Notes under the pieces: model-generated
Database searches by the model: none
Told to the model about the DNA's origin: nothing
The model's input: only the letters and a program-made list of their open reading frames with translations
Position numbers and translations under genes: made by a program
Part shown: positions 1 to 13,346 of the stretch, one piece after another
How the letters are laid out: every line of letters begins with the position of its first letter
Position numbering within the stretch: the first letter of the stretch is position 1
Assembly: GCA_017562135.1 (NCBI GenBank)
Contig: QEYB01000448.1
Coordinates: 2,108,001 to 2,172,000 of the forward strand
Direction of reading: 5' to 3'
Origin: Dipylidium caninum
Taxonomy: Eukaryota; Platyhelminthes; Cestoda; Cyclophyllidea; Dipylidiidae
Length of the DNA stretch: 64,000 nucleotides

Positions 1-985
1 AGTATCAAGTAATATGGTTTATCACTCATAATATCTATTAAATTCTACTAAATTCAAGAATCCGTCTCCCCGATTCCAGTCATCCACTGTACGCGTAGAG
101 AGCCCATTTCGTTTCATTATTTTTTTATTTGAATTGCGCTCAATGGAATCAACACCTCATACGTTTTACTTAACGAGTGAACCCATTTCAACGAAGTGGT
201 ATCGCTGCTACTTTTTACATAATAACCAGAATAAACCACCTATTTAGTTAAGCGTTGTGAGTAATTGCCCGCCTTAGAATTGCGCCCTCATCCCGAGCGC
301 AACAACTTCAATCCGTCCATAAACCAAGTAGATCTATAATCGGCAATGCCAAATATGTATCACTTTCACATAATGGAGTCAACGAACAATGGGTTTTTCT
401 TCCCTAATTTGTGCCTTATAATTCCTCCACCTTTCATAATTCAACACGCTACGTACAGTTCACCACTTCTCGTTTGTGTGAGTATTGCCGCTCATAAAGG
501 CGGCTCTATTTTCCCCACTATTCTAATTCGCAATTTAACTGTGTTATTCTTTGCATGACGCTGATGGACGAAACATTTACTTTGTTCCATTATGGCTTAT
601 TTCTCTTTCGCTACAAGCATTTTCTGCCTATTCCGCCTTTTTGGAATGTATCCTGCAATCACATCATTAACTCTTGTAAACGTGTCGATTGTTAATCCGT
701 AGTAACAGACACCCTTTTCGTCCATTAATCCACTATCCAGTCCTCGGCTTTAATCACTAGTTAAAATCGGCTAAAACTTAGGTGTTTTTGTCGTTCTGTT
801 GTTCCACTGTATTAATTTGTCCTATGGTCACAGAGCTATCAACCGTTCATCTATTCCAATTAAATCTCGCATATTATGATTGGTGTATTTAACTATCGGA
901 ATAGGTTGCTTCTAACCCTCCAATTTAAAGCAATCTTTGCCCATTAGTGGTGTATTTTATTTAAGTTAACTGTCCTTTCTTCGAG
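1..985. other. Non-coding stretch, probably a HYOU1 intron
   Basis: AT-rich DNA with only short chance open frames. The HYOU1 exon that follows begins inside the ATPase domain, so its upstream exons lie to the left of this window and this stretch is most simply the intron before it. No other exon, repeat or RNA gene was recognised here. Confidence 0.55.
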
Positions 986-3900
986 GCAAACTTTGGGAAA
1001 GAGTGTTAATTCGGATGAGGCAGCAGCAATGGGAGCTGTCTATCAGGCCGCCTCAAATACACGTGGATTTCTTGTAAAACGTTTTGTGCTTCGGGAATCA
1101 AGCCGATACCCACTTGCTGTGAGTCCGCTCTCAACCAGTAGCAGTGTCTATTATTCATGTCGTCGTCTCATTTTTCTCATTCCCTATTCAGGTTACCTTT
1201 CCCCGTATCTCCCATGACAACGAGAGTGATTCCATCGTAAGCGAACTTATCACTCGCGTTCTCTTCCCTATAAACAACCCCTTCCCCCAAAAACGCACCA
1301 TCAAGTTTCCTCGACTCCAAGACGACATATCCTTCCAAGTGCATTACGCCGAGAGCCCTGAAAGCCTCTCAAGGTCCATAACAGCAATCACCACCATTAT
1401 ATTTAATTTCTAACAGTAGATTTGCTTTTAAGCCTCCAATTTCTATCTTCCAGGTACCTTAATGGTGCCAGTGCAATATTGAATGTGAACATTTCGGGTG
1501 TGGGGATGGAGATAGAGAAATTTAAGAAGAGTGGACACTCACCTCAAGCAGTGAAAGCACACTTGGAATTGGATGCCAGTGGTATCATTCACTTGTCCGA
1601 GGTGAATCTCATCCTGACCCATGAGGCGTCGGAAAATAGAAGTGAAGGTGCTCCGTCTACCCTTAAGAGTAAGACTCTCATTCATAGCCTCCTTTTGTTC
1701 TTATTTAATTATACAATTTCATTCTCAGTGAGAAACGAATTTTTTCATTGTTGTCCGGATCTGTAGTATCCCATTGGATAAATAGTAAGTCAAGCCTGTC
1801 GCATGCCTATACCGCCACACTTTTAATATCTTTGCAATTGGAAATATCCCCATAAACAAGTATTACGTATCGTCACACTACTGTTTTAAACCCTTTTTTT
1901 ACGAAGGAGTTGTGCACTGCACAATGCATTTCAATCAGTTCTTATGTGTCATCTTCTAGACTCATGTCGTTTTTGAAAGGAGGATATGTCGGATACTTAA
2001 AATGTTAGGATTTTTTTAAACAACATTACTTGTTGACATATTTTTTACTGGATGACAACCTTCCTCAATTCCTGTCCGTCTTCCATAAGATGATACTTGA
2101 ATAGATCGTTCATTACTCGCTCATTTTCTGTACACCTCATATTATCCGCTGGCGGTTCTACTCTTTCTCCTATCCCCTGTAAACAAAAGCGAGGACCCTT
2201 ATTCCAGCTGTTGTTTGCACTTCGATCATGGACCATTATTGTTTGCCGTCTCAGAATCCTTTATTGCCCTCTTAGAGTTCGCCGATGGAATTTCGAATCT
2301 CTTTGGATCCGGAGAGGCCAATAGGCCGGCTGACAGAGCTGAGGAACCGACGAAGGGAGAAAATGAGGTCTCCGAACTTAAAACACATTTGCATGTTATG
2401 TAATTTTTACTTTATCCCAATTTACTGGACATTTTGTTGTTTTTTTCGGTGAAGACTCAAATGGTTAAGAACAATACCTCGTCCGCAACTCCTGCAAACG
2501 CAACTATAGGCGGCTCACAAAAGGTTATTTTGTTTTTTTTTTCGTTTTATTGCGACTTTGACAAACTACTTTACGATTTCATTGCTACCAGTTTCGCGCT
2601 ATGACTGTTGTCTTTTTTCCTTTCACAAAATTGGTGCATCCCCAGTGGGCTTGAATAAATTTCCTGTAAATGTAGTTGTTAAGTGGGTGATTGTTGAGGC
2701 AGCTGAAACCGATTTTGACTATTTCTCCATTTAGACAATGATCCATCCCTTGTCCTTTCACGTGGAAATCCTCGACCCTGTGACTCCTCCGCTACAGTCC
2801 ATTGGCGCGTCGATTGCGATGTATGCGTTCCTCTTTTCATTGCCTAATTCCCCCATTTTTGAGTCAAACTTATATTAACTTTGCGCTATCTAAATGAAAT
2901 CGAAATATCAAAGGTGCTATTTATTTAAAAATCCACTGTTCTTGCTATAAAAATCACCCTTTTTTATAGAGTAAATCGGCAGATGTTTTAATGACAAGGG
3001 ACATATTTTAAACTATTCTTCTTGATTATCATTAGTCAAGACTACTTAACCACACAGTAGAACCGTAGACACCTTGTTGTTACAAAAGTTGACTAGTGGA
3101 CTTCTGCTGCCTACTTCACTTTTACAGTCTTGCCACTTTTTTATTAGTCGAGTCGCAGCCATTGCTGAGACAAATATGGCATTTGAGATAGGCGACTTAT
3201 TGTCACCAGGTCAACTTGAATAAGTTTCGGTGGATACCATTTTGCCTTATGAACCGATTTGAGTACTTTTATTTTAATCCCATAGGTCATGCTTTTAATC
3301 CTTTCAGGTACTTAACCGCCCTCCTTGCATGTCACAGACTACTTTATTTGCCGTCTTAAGCGCCTTAGTCTGTTTGATAATTTTTTTAGCCTGAGAGAAT
3401 ATGATGCCGCCGATAATGAGCGCGACCTATTGAACGAAGCAAAGAATGAACTGGAACAAACAATCTTCACCACTCTGAAGGACATCGAGACCGCCTTCGA
3501 CAATCACACCACTCAGGCGGAGACGGAGGCGTTGAGGGCCGTCACCAACGAGATCTCCCAGTGGTATGATGACGATGGCTACCACGCGCCCCGATCGGTA
3601 CTTCACTTTCTTATTTCTGTTTCGGCACCAATCCAGCCATGGGTCTAGTTGTCTTAGCTTTCGGTGCAGTTAATTTGTTGTACGGTTATAAAAAACACCA
3701 GTAAAATAAATGAACAAAGGCAGAGTCGCCATGCTCACTTGCATTCAAAGTTATCACAAGTAAAGTAGACTATGCATCTTTTATTTTTAGGTACTAAAAA
3801 TGTGTTTTTGTTATTGTTTTGCAAGGATAGTGAGGCTTCCTTGCAATTAACATTAAAAGATACATCAGACACTGGCCATAGAATGCATTATTTTATGTTG

Positions 3901-6900
3901 AGTGTATCTGTATTAACTCAAAAGGAAGTTAGTCTGCATGAAGTCGCTTGCCGGACAGGGCGATAGCCGGGTAGAAAGTCCACTGTGCCTTCACCGAAGC
4001 CGACATAACTCAATAAACTTCATTTTGTATATCTTTTAATTTTGTATGATGAATTGTTCAATTATGTAGCCCGACTGACAGACTTTTGACGCGACTCCCG
4101 TACCCAAAAATCGCTACTTAACTCTCCTCCCCTCCAAGGGTGGTGACAAAGAGGTTCATTGTCGAAAATAAGCATTTCTGTAGAGATCGTGAATACTACC
4201 ATTTAGCTACCAATTAAGCCTTTTTTTGTTAGGATCTGGCGAAAATGCTCAAAAGCATCTCTCACGCAATTAACATTCGGATTTTTTACTGTCGAGTAGC
4301 AGGTTGGTTGGGTTACGACAGAAACATTAACTTGGTTTCTTCCTCCCACTTATACTTTCATGCCTAATGTTCATTGTCTCACATTTTATGCCTCTCAGTC
4401 AGTGGAGGAGCAATTGACCAAGTTGCGTGAGGCCATTGACCCGTACAGGCGTCGGGTGCAGGCATTCGCCGAGTTGCCCTCGGCTCTGGATAAACTGGAG
4501 GAGGTACTAACCTCGAAGGCCCAGCCCATAGGTATCGTGATGCGAGCCAACAGCGCAGCCAAAACTGTCACTGCCTCGGAGTTCGTCGAGGCCCTCAATG
4601 ACACCCTTGAGGAAGAAGAGGAAAGAAAAATTGGCCTCCCTATCTATTCCTACGAGGAAGTGGAGGCATTGAGGAAACTCATCTATGAAACCCAAGTAGG
4701 CTTTTCTTTGGCAGAAGACTATTTAAAGGCCAAACATCCCATTTTGCTCCCGTATGCCTCCCCTGCCAATTTGCACGTCTTTTCCATTCGTAGCGCCTTC
4801 TAAATGTACAGGTTTCATTCTCAAAAAATAAATCATTCGCCTCTGTACTTAAATTACAAAATAATTTGTCACACCAAAATGCCACTGAAAAAAATTTGCT
4901 CTCGGTAGACGCCTTCTGTATCAGTTCCCAAATCAAAACAAATAGACTAGCCTTTTTCTTGTCATTGAAGTTTAATCTTCTTAATTGTAAGTACGTCGGT
5001 CACGTTTTCCTGACAATATGTCCGAGAGCGCTGTTTTTGCCCACCGTTCTGAGTGTGCTGCCTCAAGAAAGGCCAAACGTAAGAGACCCTCGAGGATGGA
5101 CTAAATTCCAGCTGGTTAAGTGGTTTCTTGCTCGTCCCGCCAAAATCACCTCATGCAAACAACGCTACTTAAAGTGTTTCAAGTACCGGATCGGCATCAA
5201 CATCACCCTGCGCGTAGTTTTTTTTTTACTCCCGATTCAAACTGGAGCGCTAAATGCCCTCCTGCCGATCTCGTCAGTTGTCTTTACATACTCCGCCCAA
5301 TCTATATGTTGTCTTCGTAGTTTTCCACTTAAGGCACTTTAAAATTGGCATGCGAATCAAATGGGTAATCTCGCATCTCATTAATAACGTGAAGATTGCC
5401 TAGACGCCAAGAAGACTAAATAAGAGAAGAGTAACTCCGTTTTCCCTCCCAGTTGATCGCATTTCAACAACTGCCACGAAATAGGTTCTCTATTAGGCAA
5501 AGCCATTTGTTGGAGACAGGATGATAAACGACGTGACTGATATTTAGTTGAGACTGAAAGCCGGTACTTGGGGATAGGAAGTGAAATCTCTTCATTGGGC
5601 GCCACCTCAACTCATTCAATTTTGGCCGTTCTTTTTCCTTTGCCCTGTCTGTTGTACTTCCTTTACTTTTCCAAGTAATTGGGAAGTTTTTGTTTAGAAC
5701 TTCCACTATTTATAGTGGCTGAATAGGCGAGACTTAAGACAGAAGCAAGGTGCCTCTGCATAATTGGTTTTACATTGGAAGCAGGAGGCATGGAGTCGTG
5801 ACATTGGTTCCCCTTTCAGACGTGGCTGAAGGAGACCCGCGAGTCGTTGGCCAATTGTGACCGCAGAGCCGATCCGCCGGTGCGTCTTTCGGCGGTAACG
5901 GAGCGCTTATCAGCAATGGCCTCGAAACTGGAGTACTTTGGGCACAAAGGCGAGGTCTGGCTCACCACCTATAAACGACTCTTCAATATCAAGAAGACTC
6001 TTCTTGCCGAGACTTCTGGCAAGGCCGAAGTCACCGGAAGTAAGTACTTTCTTCACATTGCCCACCAGTTTCATGACTTTTCTCCTAGTTAAAAGTTTTC
6101 GGTAAGGATCTGGATCAGTATTTTTAGTCTGCTTTTTCCATTTTTTATTTGCCTTCCCCTTTAATTTATGCGTGACTTCTTCTTGCCTTATTTAAGTTCC
6201 ATATTTTTGCATTTCGAATTCACCTTGGACTTGTCAGTTCTTGATAATTTAAATATAAATTTACTTGATTTGGCACTTTCTGACTTCTTTCTTGACCTTT
6301 TTGAATCCATATGTCCAACTTCATTAGTTAATCTCCTATTTAACAATACAATAATTAACGCCTTATGAAAAATATCCCCTTTTTGGATTATTTCGGTCTA
6401 AAAGTTGTTGGACAGAAATTAAACTGGTAGAACTTATTTCGATGGGTCGTTTATTCAATCCTGCGTTTAGTGAACAAAAAATCTAGATTGACTAGTTACT
6501 TACTACGTTGAAGAGAATTTACATTCTTCCACTTCGACCCAACGTCACTACTTCTAATTCGCCTTGTCGGATGCGCATGCTGGGCCTCATGTCGGCCCTT
6601 TTCTGCGCGCTGTCAAAGCCTTATTAAGAACCGTCACCCAATTTATCCGCCCCACTTGGCGTTTGTGACTGCGCTACGTAAGCTGATCTCATTCCTACTA
6701 ATTTAGATGCAACGTCGGAGGACGACACGGTGGTCGAGGCCGCTCAATCTGAAGGTACCCTTTATTCTGTCTACCCCGCTTATAAAGCCGCCTCACGATT
6801 AGCGTTCTGTTACTTTTTAAGAAATTGTTAGTGTGTCAAGTCGTTGACTGTTGTGGTAGTTACTTTTTGTGCCATGTCTTTCCGTTCTCGGAATAAATCA

Positions 6901-8034
6901 CCTTGGCTATTTCCTTTGTGCAAGAAAAATTTGTTAAAATGGGCTTGATCGATGTTAGGCTCTTTATTGTCGCATTTCCCGTATTTAGCAGTCATTGCTC
7001 TAATAACACAACCACTTAATATGCATACCTACTTTGTTCAGAAGGTATGCTGACAGTATGTGTAACACGAACTAAGCAAAGAACGTCGAGCACACGATAG
7101 TAGTACACAGAGTGGTGCAATCATTTCCTCCTCTTACCAAGGGAGAAGTGGCTGTCGTCAATAGAAGCACCTTTTTCTGTGATTCCACTCACAATGTCGT
7201 TTAATGAAAGAGCACACGTATCGCTACTGCAGTGGATGATGGGCATCAGCGACGCTCCACTTGGCCTCGTTCAGAGGCTTTGTGAGAAGTACGCTGCTCC
7301 TTTTAGTCTATCTGAACGGTTGGTGTGACGTCCTATTTCATTTCTGCCCTTTTACGGGATGGGCAAAATGTGGACGGTATTTTTTAATTTGTTGAAATTG
7401 CCTCTTTCCCACTGCTGACTCACGCCCAGCCGCGATCGTGTGTTTATGGGTGTCCATGCCAAGTGCAAATTTACGATCCTGATCGCTTCCGGTGTGCCTT
7501 AAAATTCTCTTTTTTTTCATCAATAAGAACTGTTTTGCATCGAATCCCCAAAGGACCCTAGAATGCACCCAACGAATGTGATTTATTCATTGTGCAATGT
7601 GGTGTGTGTGTGTGTGTGTGTCAAGATCTTATAGGGCTTCATTTTCAAGGCTAATTTTTCGATAACACTACACCTGAGGGTCTTACCTTACGCCTCACTC
7701 GTGCACACATTCTTTTCTTCACTTGTGTGACATCGACTTGTTTTAGAACAAACGGCTACTGAAGCGCCTGAGACCGTCACCGAGCCCAACAGTACGTAAA
7801 CGTTTGTCGCACTATTGTTTATCGCCATTCCCAATCGTTAATTGGAAATGATAATAGACGGCCTTATTTTTCATTTTCACGGATCCTCGTCGTTCTTTTA
7901 CTTTTCTCATTTTGAATTGCCCTTGTCACTATGGCTGATTTCAGTCCAGAGCCTATAATCGTTGTTTTCTCAGTGATGAGTTTCTTGGACTTATCTCCTA
8001 TTTCTTTTTAGCAACTCCACGATCGGAACTTTAA
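986..8034 (+). CDS. HYOU1: Hypoxia up-regulated protein 1 / GRP170-like ER chaperone (5' partial)
   Basis: Large Hsp70-family chaperone of the ER lumen, which assists folding and acts as a nucleotide exchange factor for BiP. Exons: 986-1118, 1192-1373, 1454-1668, 2255-2367, 2455-2523, 2735-2820, 3390-3597, 4399-4695, 5820-6039, 6707-6754, 7747-7791, 8012-8034; frames join throughout, giving 545 residues. The first exon carries the end of the Hsp70 ATPase domain (GK-x-x-NSDEAAAMGAVYQAA, like human NADEAAAMGAVYQAA). Next come the beta-sandwich segment (RVLFP, FPQKR), an acidic linker with a SLFG-like NLFGSG, and the helical C-terminal domain (EISQWYDDDG and the exon at 4399-4695). The protein ends RSEL, a KDEL-type retrieval signal. 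The 2367 donor (GAG|GTCTCC) is weak, so that border is the least certain. The N-terminal third and signal peptide are outside the window. Confidence 0.9.
7602..7621. repeat. (GT)10 microsatellite
   Basis: Perfect GT dinucleotide run inside a HYOU1 intron, between the exons ending at 6754 and starting at 7747. Confidence 0.95.
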
Positions 8035-9096
8035 GCGTTCGGAAAGGTTGAAACGTGGTGATCACACACATATTCCATTTTATACACCTTCGTTTCTACC
8101 TTGGCTGGATCCTTCCCTGGTCCCCGCCTCCGCCCCCTCTGTCGGTCAACTCTCGCCCTCCTGACTGTGCTGCTGGTTTTAGTTCCACACTTTAAACTTC
8201 CCTATATTTATTTGTGTAAATACAAACGAATTGCAAGAAGCCGCAGTTGAGTTCTCTTGACTTTGAAGAGATTGAGGGGTGTAGTTTTCGAAAATCCTGG
8301 TTTTTGGTAACTACTGGCGAGTCGCGCGGTGGTATTCTTCGGAAGGCGGGTTTGGAAATTGTTCCCCGTTCACCTTAGTTTACCTTTCGAGCATCATCTC
8401 CCCAACTGATTCCTGAACCGGTGTTGAGTCAAATGAGTGGGGACGAAGTTTGTTGATCAGCGAAGCGGAGGGTTCAGAAGACACCGCTCGGACGTCCTGA
8501 CGCCAACGTGTGACTCGAGTGCCTGCCTGCCAACCAAGTGACTGACTCTCCGTGCAAGTGTGCGAACTTCGTCGACTTCAATTTGAACCACCTGCACTTT
8601 TCCCTTCGCCTCGACTACGCCGCGGATGTCTTTGTTAGCGGCCGTGGAGCCACAAAGTGAGACAACCAGCGGTGGTGGTTGCATTTCTTCGTGTTCCTTT
8701 CCTTTATTCGGGGATGAAATTGCATGCCAATTCTTTTTCGTGAAAGCAGTGAAGGTGCCTCATTTTCCTCCCCGTCTCTTCGTTCCTTATCCTTCAAGAA
8801 ATGACGCCTCGAGTGGATAGTATGGCTAATTGTGAAACAAGTGGATATTTATGGGAAAAAGACTTTGTCGACGAGGAGGAGATGGGCTCCGTTGGATCCT
8901 CAAATCAGTCACATTGGGCAAATCTAACTAATACGCACCCTCAGGTGAAAAAACCACTTAACAACTTGTATACCTCGTCTGACTTTGCTTCAAGTTGACA
9001 TGAGGGCGTCGTGTGGGACTCGCACGAATGTACGGTCCCACGAGCACCAGTGCCAGTGTTTGTACTCCATTTTTTATTATAATTGTCCCCCCTCAG
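8035..9096. other. Spacer downstream of HYOU1, no gene seen
   Basis: This holds the presumed 3' UTR of HYOU1 followed by spacer. Short overlapping open frames on both strands at 8457-8998 resemble no family known to me and show no convincing splice-linked continuation. No clear AATAAA was found close to the HYOU1 stop. Confidence 0.5.
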
Positions 9097-9470
9097 ATGG
9101 CAGAAAAGCGCGATTTGCCTCTACTTTTCTTGTACAAGTTCAAATTGAACCAAAACGCGGCTCAACCAGCTTTGAGGGGCCTTACTAAGGCCCTCAAAGA
9201 CGGATCCACCAATATTGGTTCGAAAAATTTCGTTCTGGCAATCTGAGTACCGTCGAGAAGTTTTGAGGAGGACTACCGGCCCTTGCTGATAATGTGGGAC
9301 GACTGTGACACCGAACAACGCGCGAACCTGACTGCGTGTTATTGTGTTGAAACATCTACGTGCAAAAGAGCAGAAACGCTGACGCAACTGCAGCTGCATG
9401 ATCGACAGACCGCAAGACCGAACGCGCCTCTTCGTTGCCTCCCTCGCGATACACGCTTTTAGTCGTTTTA
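9097..9470 (+). mobile_element. Degenerate mariner-type transposase relic
   Basis: An ATG at 9097 opens a frame beginning MAEKRD...LLFLYKFKLNQNAAQ...LTKALKDGST. This has the layout of the N-terminal helix-turn-helix of mariner/Tc1 transposases (EKR..R.LL.YEFKLG.NA....NI..A.G.GS). The frame then shifts at about 9213, and the conserved WFEKFRSGNLS (mariner W-F-x-x-F-R-S-G-D/N) is read one frame over until a stop at 9264. Further on, the mariner-like order is only faint and full of stops. No catalytic DD(D/E) region and no terminal inverted repeats were found. It is a dead fragment, and its boundaries are approximate. Confidence 0.65.
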
Positions 9471-11262
9471 ATGTCAATTCATCACTCCTGATGCAAAGTG
9501 GATTTTGTGTGGTAATCGGAAATGATCAAGCAAATGTGTAGATAAGAATGAATACACCGCCAAAACACACCCCTAATCCAAAATTTAGTCAAAAATTGTA
9601 GTTCCCATTGGTGGAATGCCCAAGGGGTGATTTATTATTCCTTCTTAGGTAACACCCAGGCAAAACCGCAGAGGCGGCGGAGCCCTGTTGCCGTGAAATG
9701 GGTGTCATGCGTGAGAAACTTAGGAAGAAAAAGTAGCCAGCACTGCTCACTCGACAGGGCGCAATACCAACCCCGCGATAACGCACGACGACCACATGCG
9801 ACTTCAATTAATGCCGACCTAATAAAAAATCTCTTTCCAAAATGCCTATGTGACTTGCTAAATGGTCGGGAGAAAAGTCTTAAATGCAAACGGAAATCAT
9901 TTCAACTGAATATAATTTAAAGTGTGACAAGTGAGTCAATTGTTTCAAACTTTTATTCAAAGCCCGTTTCAGAGTTTCCAATCTAATAAAATCACAACTC
10001 ACATGGAAGTGATCGTCTGTTAGAACAAATCGTCGTCATCATCACCATCATCACGCCAAAACGCGCGGGTTGCTATCCAAGGCAGCCTCTCCGCACGAGC
10101 TGGGAGCCCTCGGCTCAATATCTTTGTCACCACAGCATAGAATCTTCCTGACAAGCAGAATTTTATGCAGACATAGGCTGATTTAATCACAATTTGAGGT
10201 GCTAATTCGCACTGAACATCGTGGCAACTGCGAAAAGTGACTTAAATTTACGGAAGCAATTGTCGGAAGCTTTTCGCTGCAGGGTGGGACAAGACCTTTT
10301 CAGATGCGGCTGCTTCCTGCCCCTCTCGCAACGCCATCGCTGCGACGTATGAGCGACACTGGGTCGGCGCGGTGGTTGACGGCCCGCACCGTCCTCGTGG
10401 AGGCGCCCGTGAATGGTGCGAGCCCCTCTGCAGGACTTATTTTCCTCCCCTTCGCGCTTGCATGCGCCAACCCTTCTCGGTCCACGCAGTGTGTGGAATT
10501 AGTCGCACACTTTAGAAAACTCAAAATTCTTTCCACAGGGGTTGTCCCAGTCGTAGACACACCGTGAGGTTGAACCCACTCCCAGCCCTATCCCCGCTAG
10601 CCTTTGTAGTTCTGTTCATATCCATGACCCCTTTGAGTCATTTCGCATTTGGATGCGATGGGTGCATCCATTTGGACTCTGCACGACTCACTGGGGGCGC
10701 ATTGTTTCAAAAAGCCGTGAGAGACGAGACCGGCGGGAAGACGCACCTTACATCAGTCTTTTCGCCCACCGCACCCCCAAGACCACTGTCTGAGAGAGAG
10801 TTCCGCAAACTCAATAGGCCAGGCCATCACAAACTACTTTCTACGTTTTTTATTAAAATTTAATGCTATCCTAGCGAGGTGGAACTTTTAATTGCCACTT
10901 TTTAACTGTTTTGCCCCATTATCAACTGCAAAACTTGCTCACGTAATGATCCTTCCTCGAGGCGCTGTTCCACATCCCAGAGTTGAATCCGCCTAGCAGT
11001 TGCATTGCCCGTCACTGCGACCGATGGGCCACGCAAACGAAGGACGGAAAATTGGTAGTAAAGTGGAAATGTTTCTCAAACGGCTATGATGCTCTTGCGC
11101 CCAGTCGGCAGTCGTCAAACTCCACAGTGGGTCCGGCTCATTGGCACTCATTGAACTCCACGCCCTTCGTGTCAAAGTCCAAGTCCTTCTCCCACGATTG
11201 GCCCTTCGCAGGCTCGCAGAGAGCAGTGCTGAGAGCCTCCGACTGCGGCAGTCATTGCGAAG
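9471..11262. other. Spacer before the dynein light chain genes
   Basis: No gene recognised. Overlapping open frames on both strands at 10300-10567 and 10983-11514 fall in GC-richer DNA, where stop codons are rare by composition. They match no family I know. The last part before 11263 should contain the promoter and 5' UTR of the first dynein light chain gene, but I see no clear TATA box. Confidence 0.45.
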
Positions 11263-11603
11263 ATGGGCGACTGGGTGACTGATGAGTTCTCGGCAGCGGC
11301 CCTCGTCGCAATTGCCGACGCCACGCGAAACTACGCCAAAGCCAAGGAGATTGCCATTTTCATAAAGAACCAAATGGAGGGCCGCTTCGAGGGCGCCTGG
11401 CAGGTCATTGTGGGGACCGATTTCGCAAGGTGGGTTCCGCCTCCATTCGCCTCCGCCTTGAATTGCTTCTCCACCCACTCCACACTGTCTCCCATTGCTC
11501 CACTTCCAGCGCAATCACCGTGGCCGAAGAAAATTTCTTCTACGCAAAAAAGAACGAATTTACAATTCACATTTTTAAAGCTGGAGAAAAGTGCCCAAAG
11601 TAG
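11263..11603 (+). CDS. Dynein light chain (LC8-type, divergent)
   Basis: Two exons, 11263-11429 and 11510-11603, separated by an 80-nt GT-AG intron, encode 86 residues. The protein keeps the LC8 layout: an N-terminal helical half (AALVAIADATRNYAKAKEIA, then FIKNQMEG) and the WQVIVGTDF motif matching LC8 WHCIVGRNF. A C-terminal beta half ends FTIHIFKAGEKCPK. The canonical GSYVTH strand that binds target peptides is replaced by ASAITV, so partner choice may differ from true LC8. LC8 chains are dimeric hubs of dynein motors. Flatworms carry many copies, some of them tegumental, which suggests but does not prove such a role. The intron sits at the same place (after the FG/FA codon) as in the next gene, which supports a shared origin. 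Confidence 0.85.
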
Positions 11604-13346
11604 AAGTGCAGCTCGGCCGGTATTGCGACGTCGGCGTATCCCGCTCGTGCAGAATCGACGCGGCTTTCTACTCTGACCTCCTTGATATTTGCGAGATGAT
11701 TAACACCCCTTTCATTAATGGAGCACTTTTTTGTTGAGAAGCTGTTGTCAGATTGGTGGGTCGCTGGTTTCTTGAACGCGCGGCCAACAGGGGCCAAGAC
11801 TTATTTTTCTGGGCTCGTTTACTTCTGTCGAAGCGTAAGTCAAGGAAACGATGAGCCACTTGTTGGCGCGAAACTCTCCTCGGTCAACTGCTGCCTCACG
11901 CAGCATCGCCCCCTCCCCGCCCCCTCCCCCTGGCGTCTTCTCGGGCAGTCAACTGTGCCCTCGAAAACTTTTCAGTCGCCCGCATAAACAGCAGAGGATG
12001 CGCATTTAGTCCGACTGGTTGGGGCATTTGTGACCATCTTTGACGTGGAAATGAGTTACTTCTATAGACGCCTGGAAAACAATATTGTTTCTGACATTTC
12101 TGTGGCTGAGCTCGCGGTTTTACAGTCTTTTTAAATAGACCGCCACATTTAGCGCCAGACGACTGCAGCTACTTGCTTCGTTTGACTGGGATAAGGCAGC
12201 CGTCAGACGCAACTAACATCCTCTTTTCTAGATAAAAACGCGAGACAACATGCACGGCTAGACTTCGCTACGCTGGCGACACTCGGGGAGACTCTTGAAC
12301 CTCATTTCTTCGACGTGTAAGTTGGGATCGCTTCTCGTTCCTCCTTTGTCCTATCGCAGCGGTAGTTTACGCCATGTATTTATCCTGGAGGCCCAGGCTA
12401 GAGAAATAATGAACACGACAGCAAGTTTAAAACACCTTTTTGAGTGCGCCGCCTCCCCCAACCCCCCCCCTTCCACCGAAGAAACTCGAAGCCCCTTCCC
12501 CTGACTCCGACGTAGTGTTGCCTTCGACGAGAGGCCCACCAGCGCCGCCGTCTGTGAGTCGGCGTCCAAACCACCCTGAAACGCGCCTTGCGTCACCAGG
12601 TCTCCGTTCTTCCCAAAGCGCGAGTTACATCCGCCTGGAGACCGACGCGCCTGAAAATGTCTTCTGGAGCGACTCCGGGGCCGTACTGCTACTTGCGGTG
12701 GCATGCAGTTAGTAATAGTCGAAACTTTTAAGACAAGGGACGATGATAGTAATCATAATTATTATTTCGAAGTCTTCTTCCCCTCCTAGTCACCTTCCAC
12801 GAGGCCCGCAGGTGTCCATATGAGCGTGTTCGTAACAATCCCCCATTTCTTCAGACTCGACGTTCCCTCGGTCTTGTGCTTCTCCTGCCTCCTACCCCCT
12901 CCACAAATACCAAGGCCAGCTCGCCCGGGGTTGTGCGCTTTCAGCATGTTGGGCTCGAGAAATGGCAGAATAATGCAGAAGCCGGTGTGGCAGTGCAGGG
13001 GAGACTGTGTGGTCTGGAAGGACTCTGAATGTTCCAACAAACAAGAGCTCACGCGTGCCCGGCGAGCCACTCAGAGAAGCACTGATGCACTCCGGAAAGT
13101 TCATCCACCCTTAATGCAGTCAGCAGATGGCCTCAGATGCGCACACACTCAGGCAAGCCGGCACTGGCAACAACTCACCTCCGGGGCACATGCACGCATC
13201 CACGAGGGCCGCCGGGCAGAGCGGGGTGCGGGCTCACGAGAACACTCAGTCGCGGGGAGAGGGCGAGAGAGCGAGAGCGAGAGCGAGAGACAGGTCACTC
13301 AACACCGACGACGCTTGCCGAGAGGAAGGGGCCGTAGAAGAGACTC
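11604..13346. other. Spacer between the two dynein light chain genes
   Basis: GC-rich and CpG-rich DNA with long open frames in several phases (for example 12820-13440), none with a recognisable domain. It includes a C run near 12461-12471 and a GCGAGA-type purine repeat at about 13263-13290, immediately upstream of the next start codon. The end of this stretch should contain the promoter of the second gene. Confidence 0.45.
13263..13290. repeat. Short GCGAGA-type tandem repeat
   Basis: About four and a half imperfect units of GAGAGC/GCGAGA lie 57 bases upstream of the second dynein light chain start, so they may be in its promoter or 5' UTR. Confidence 0.8.
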
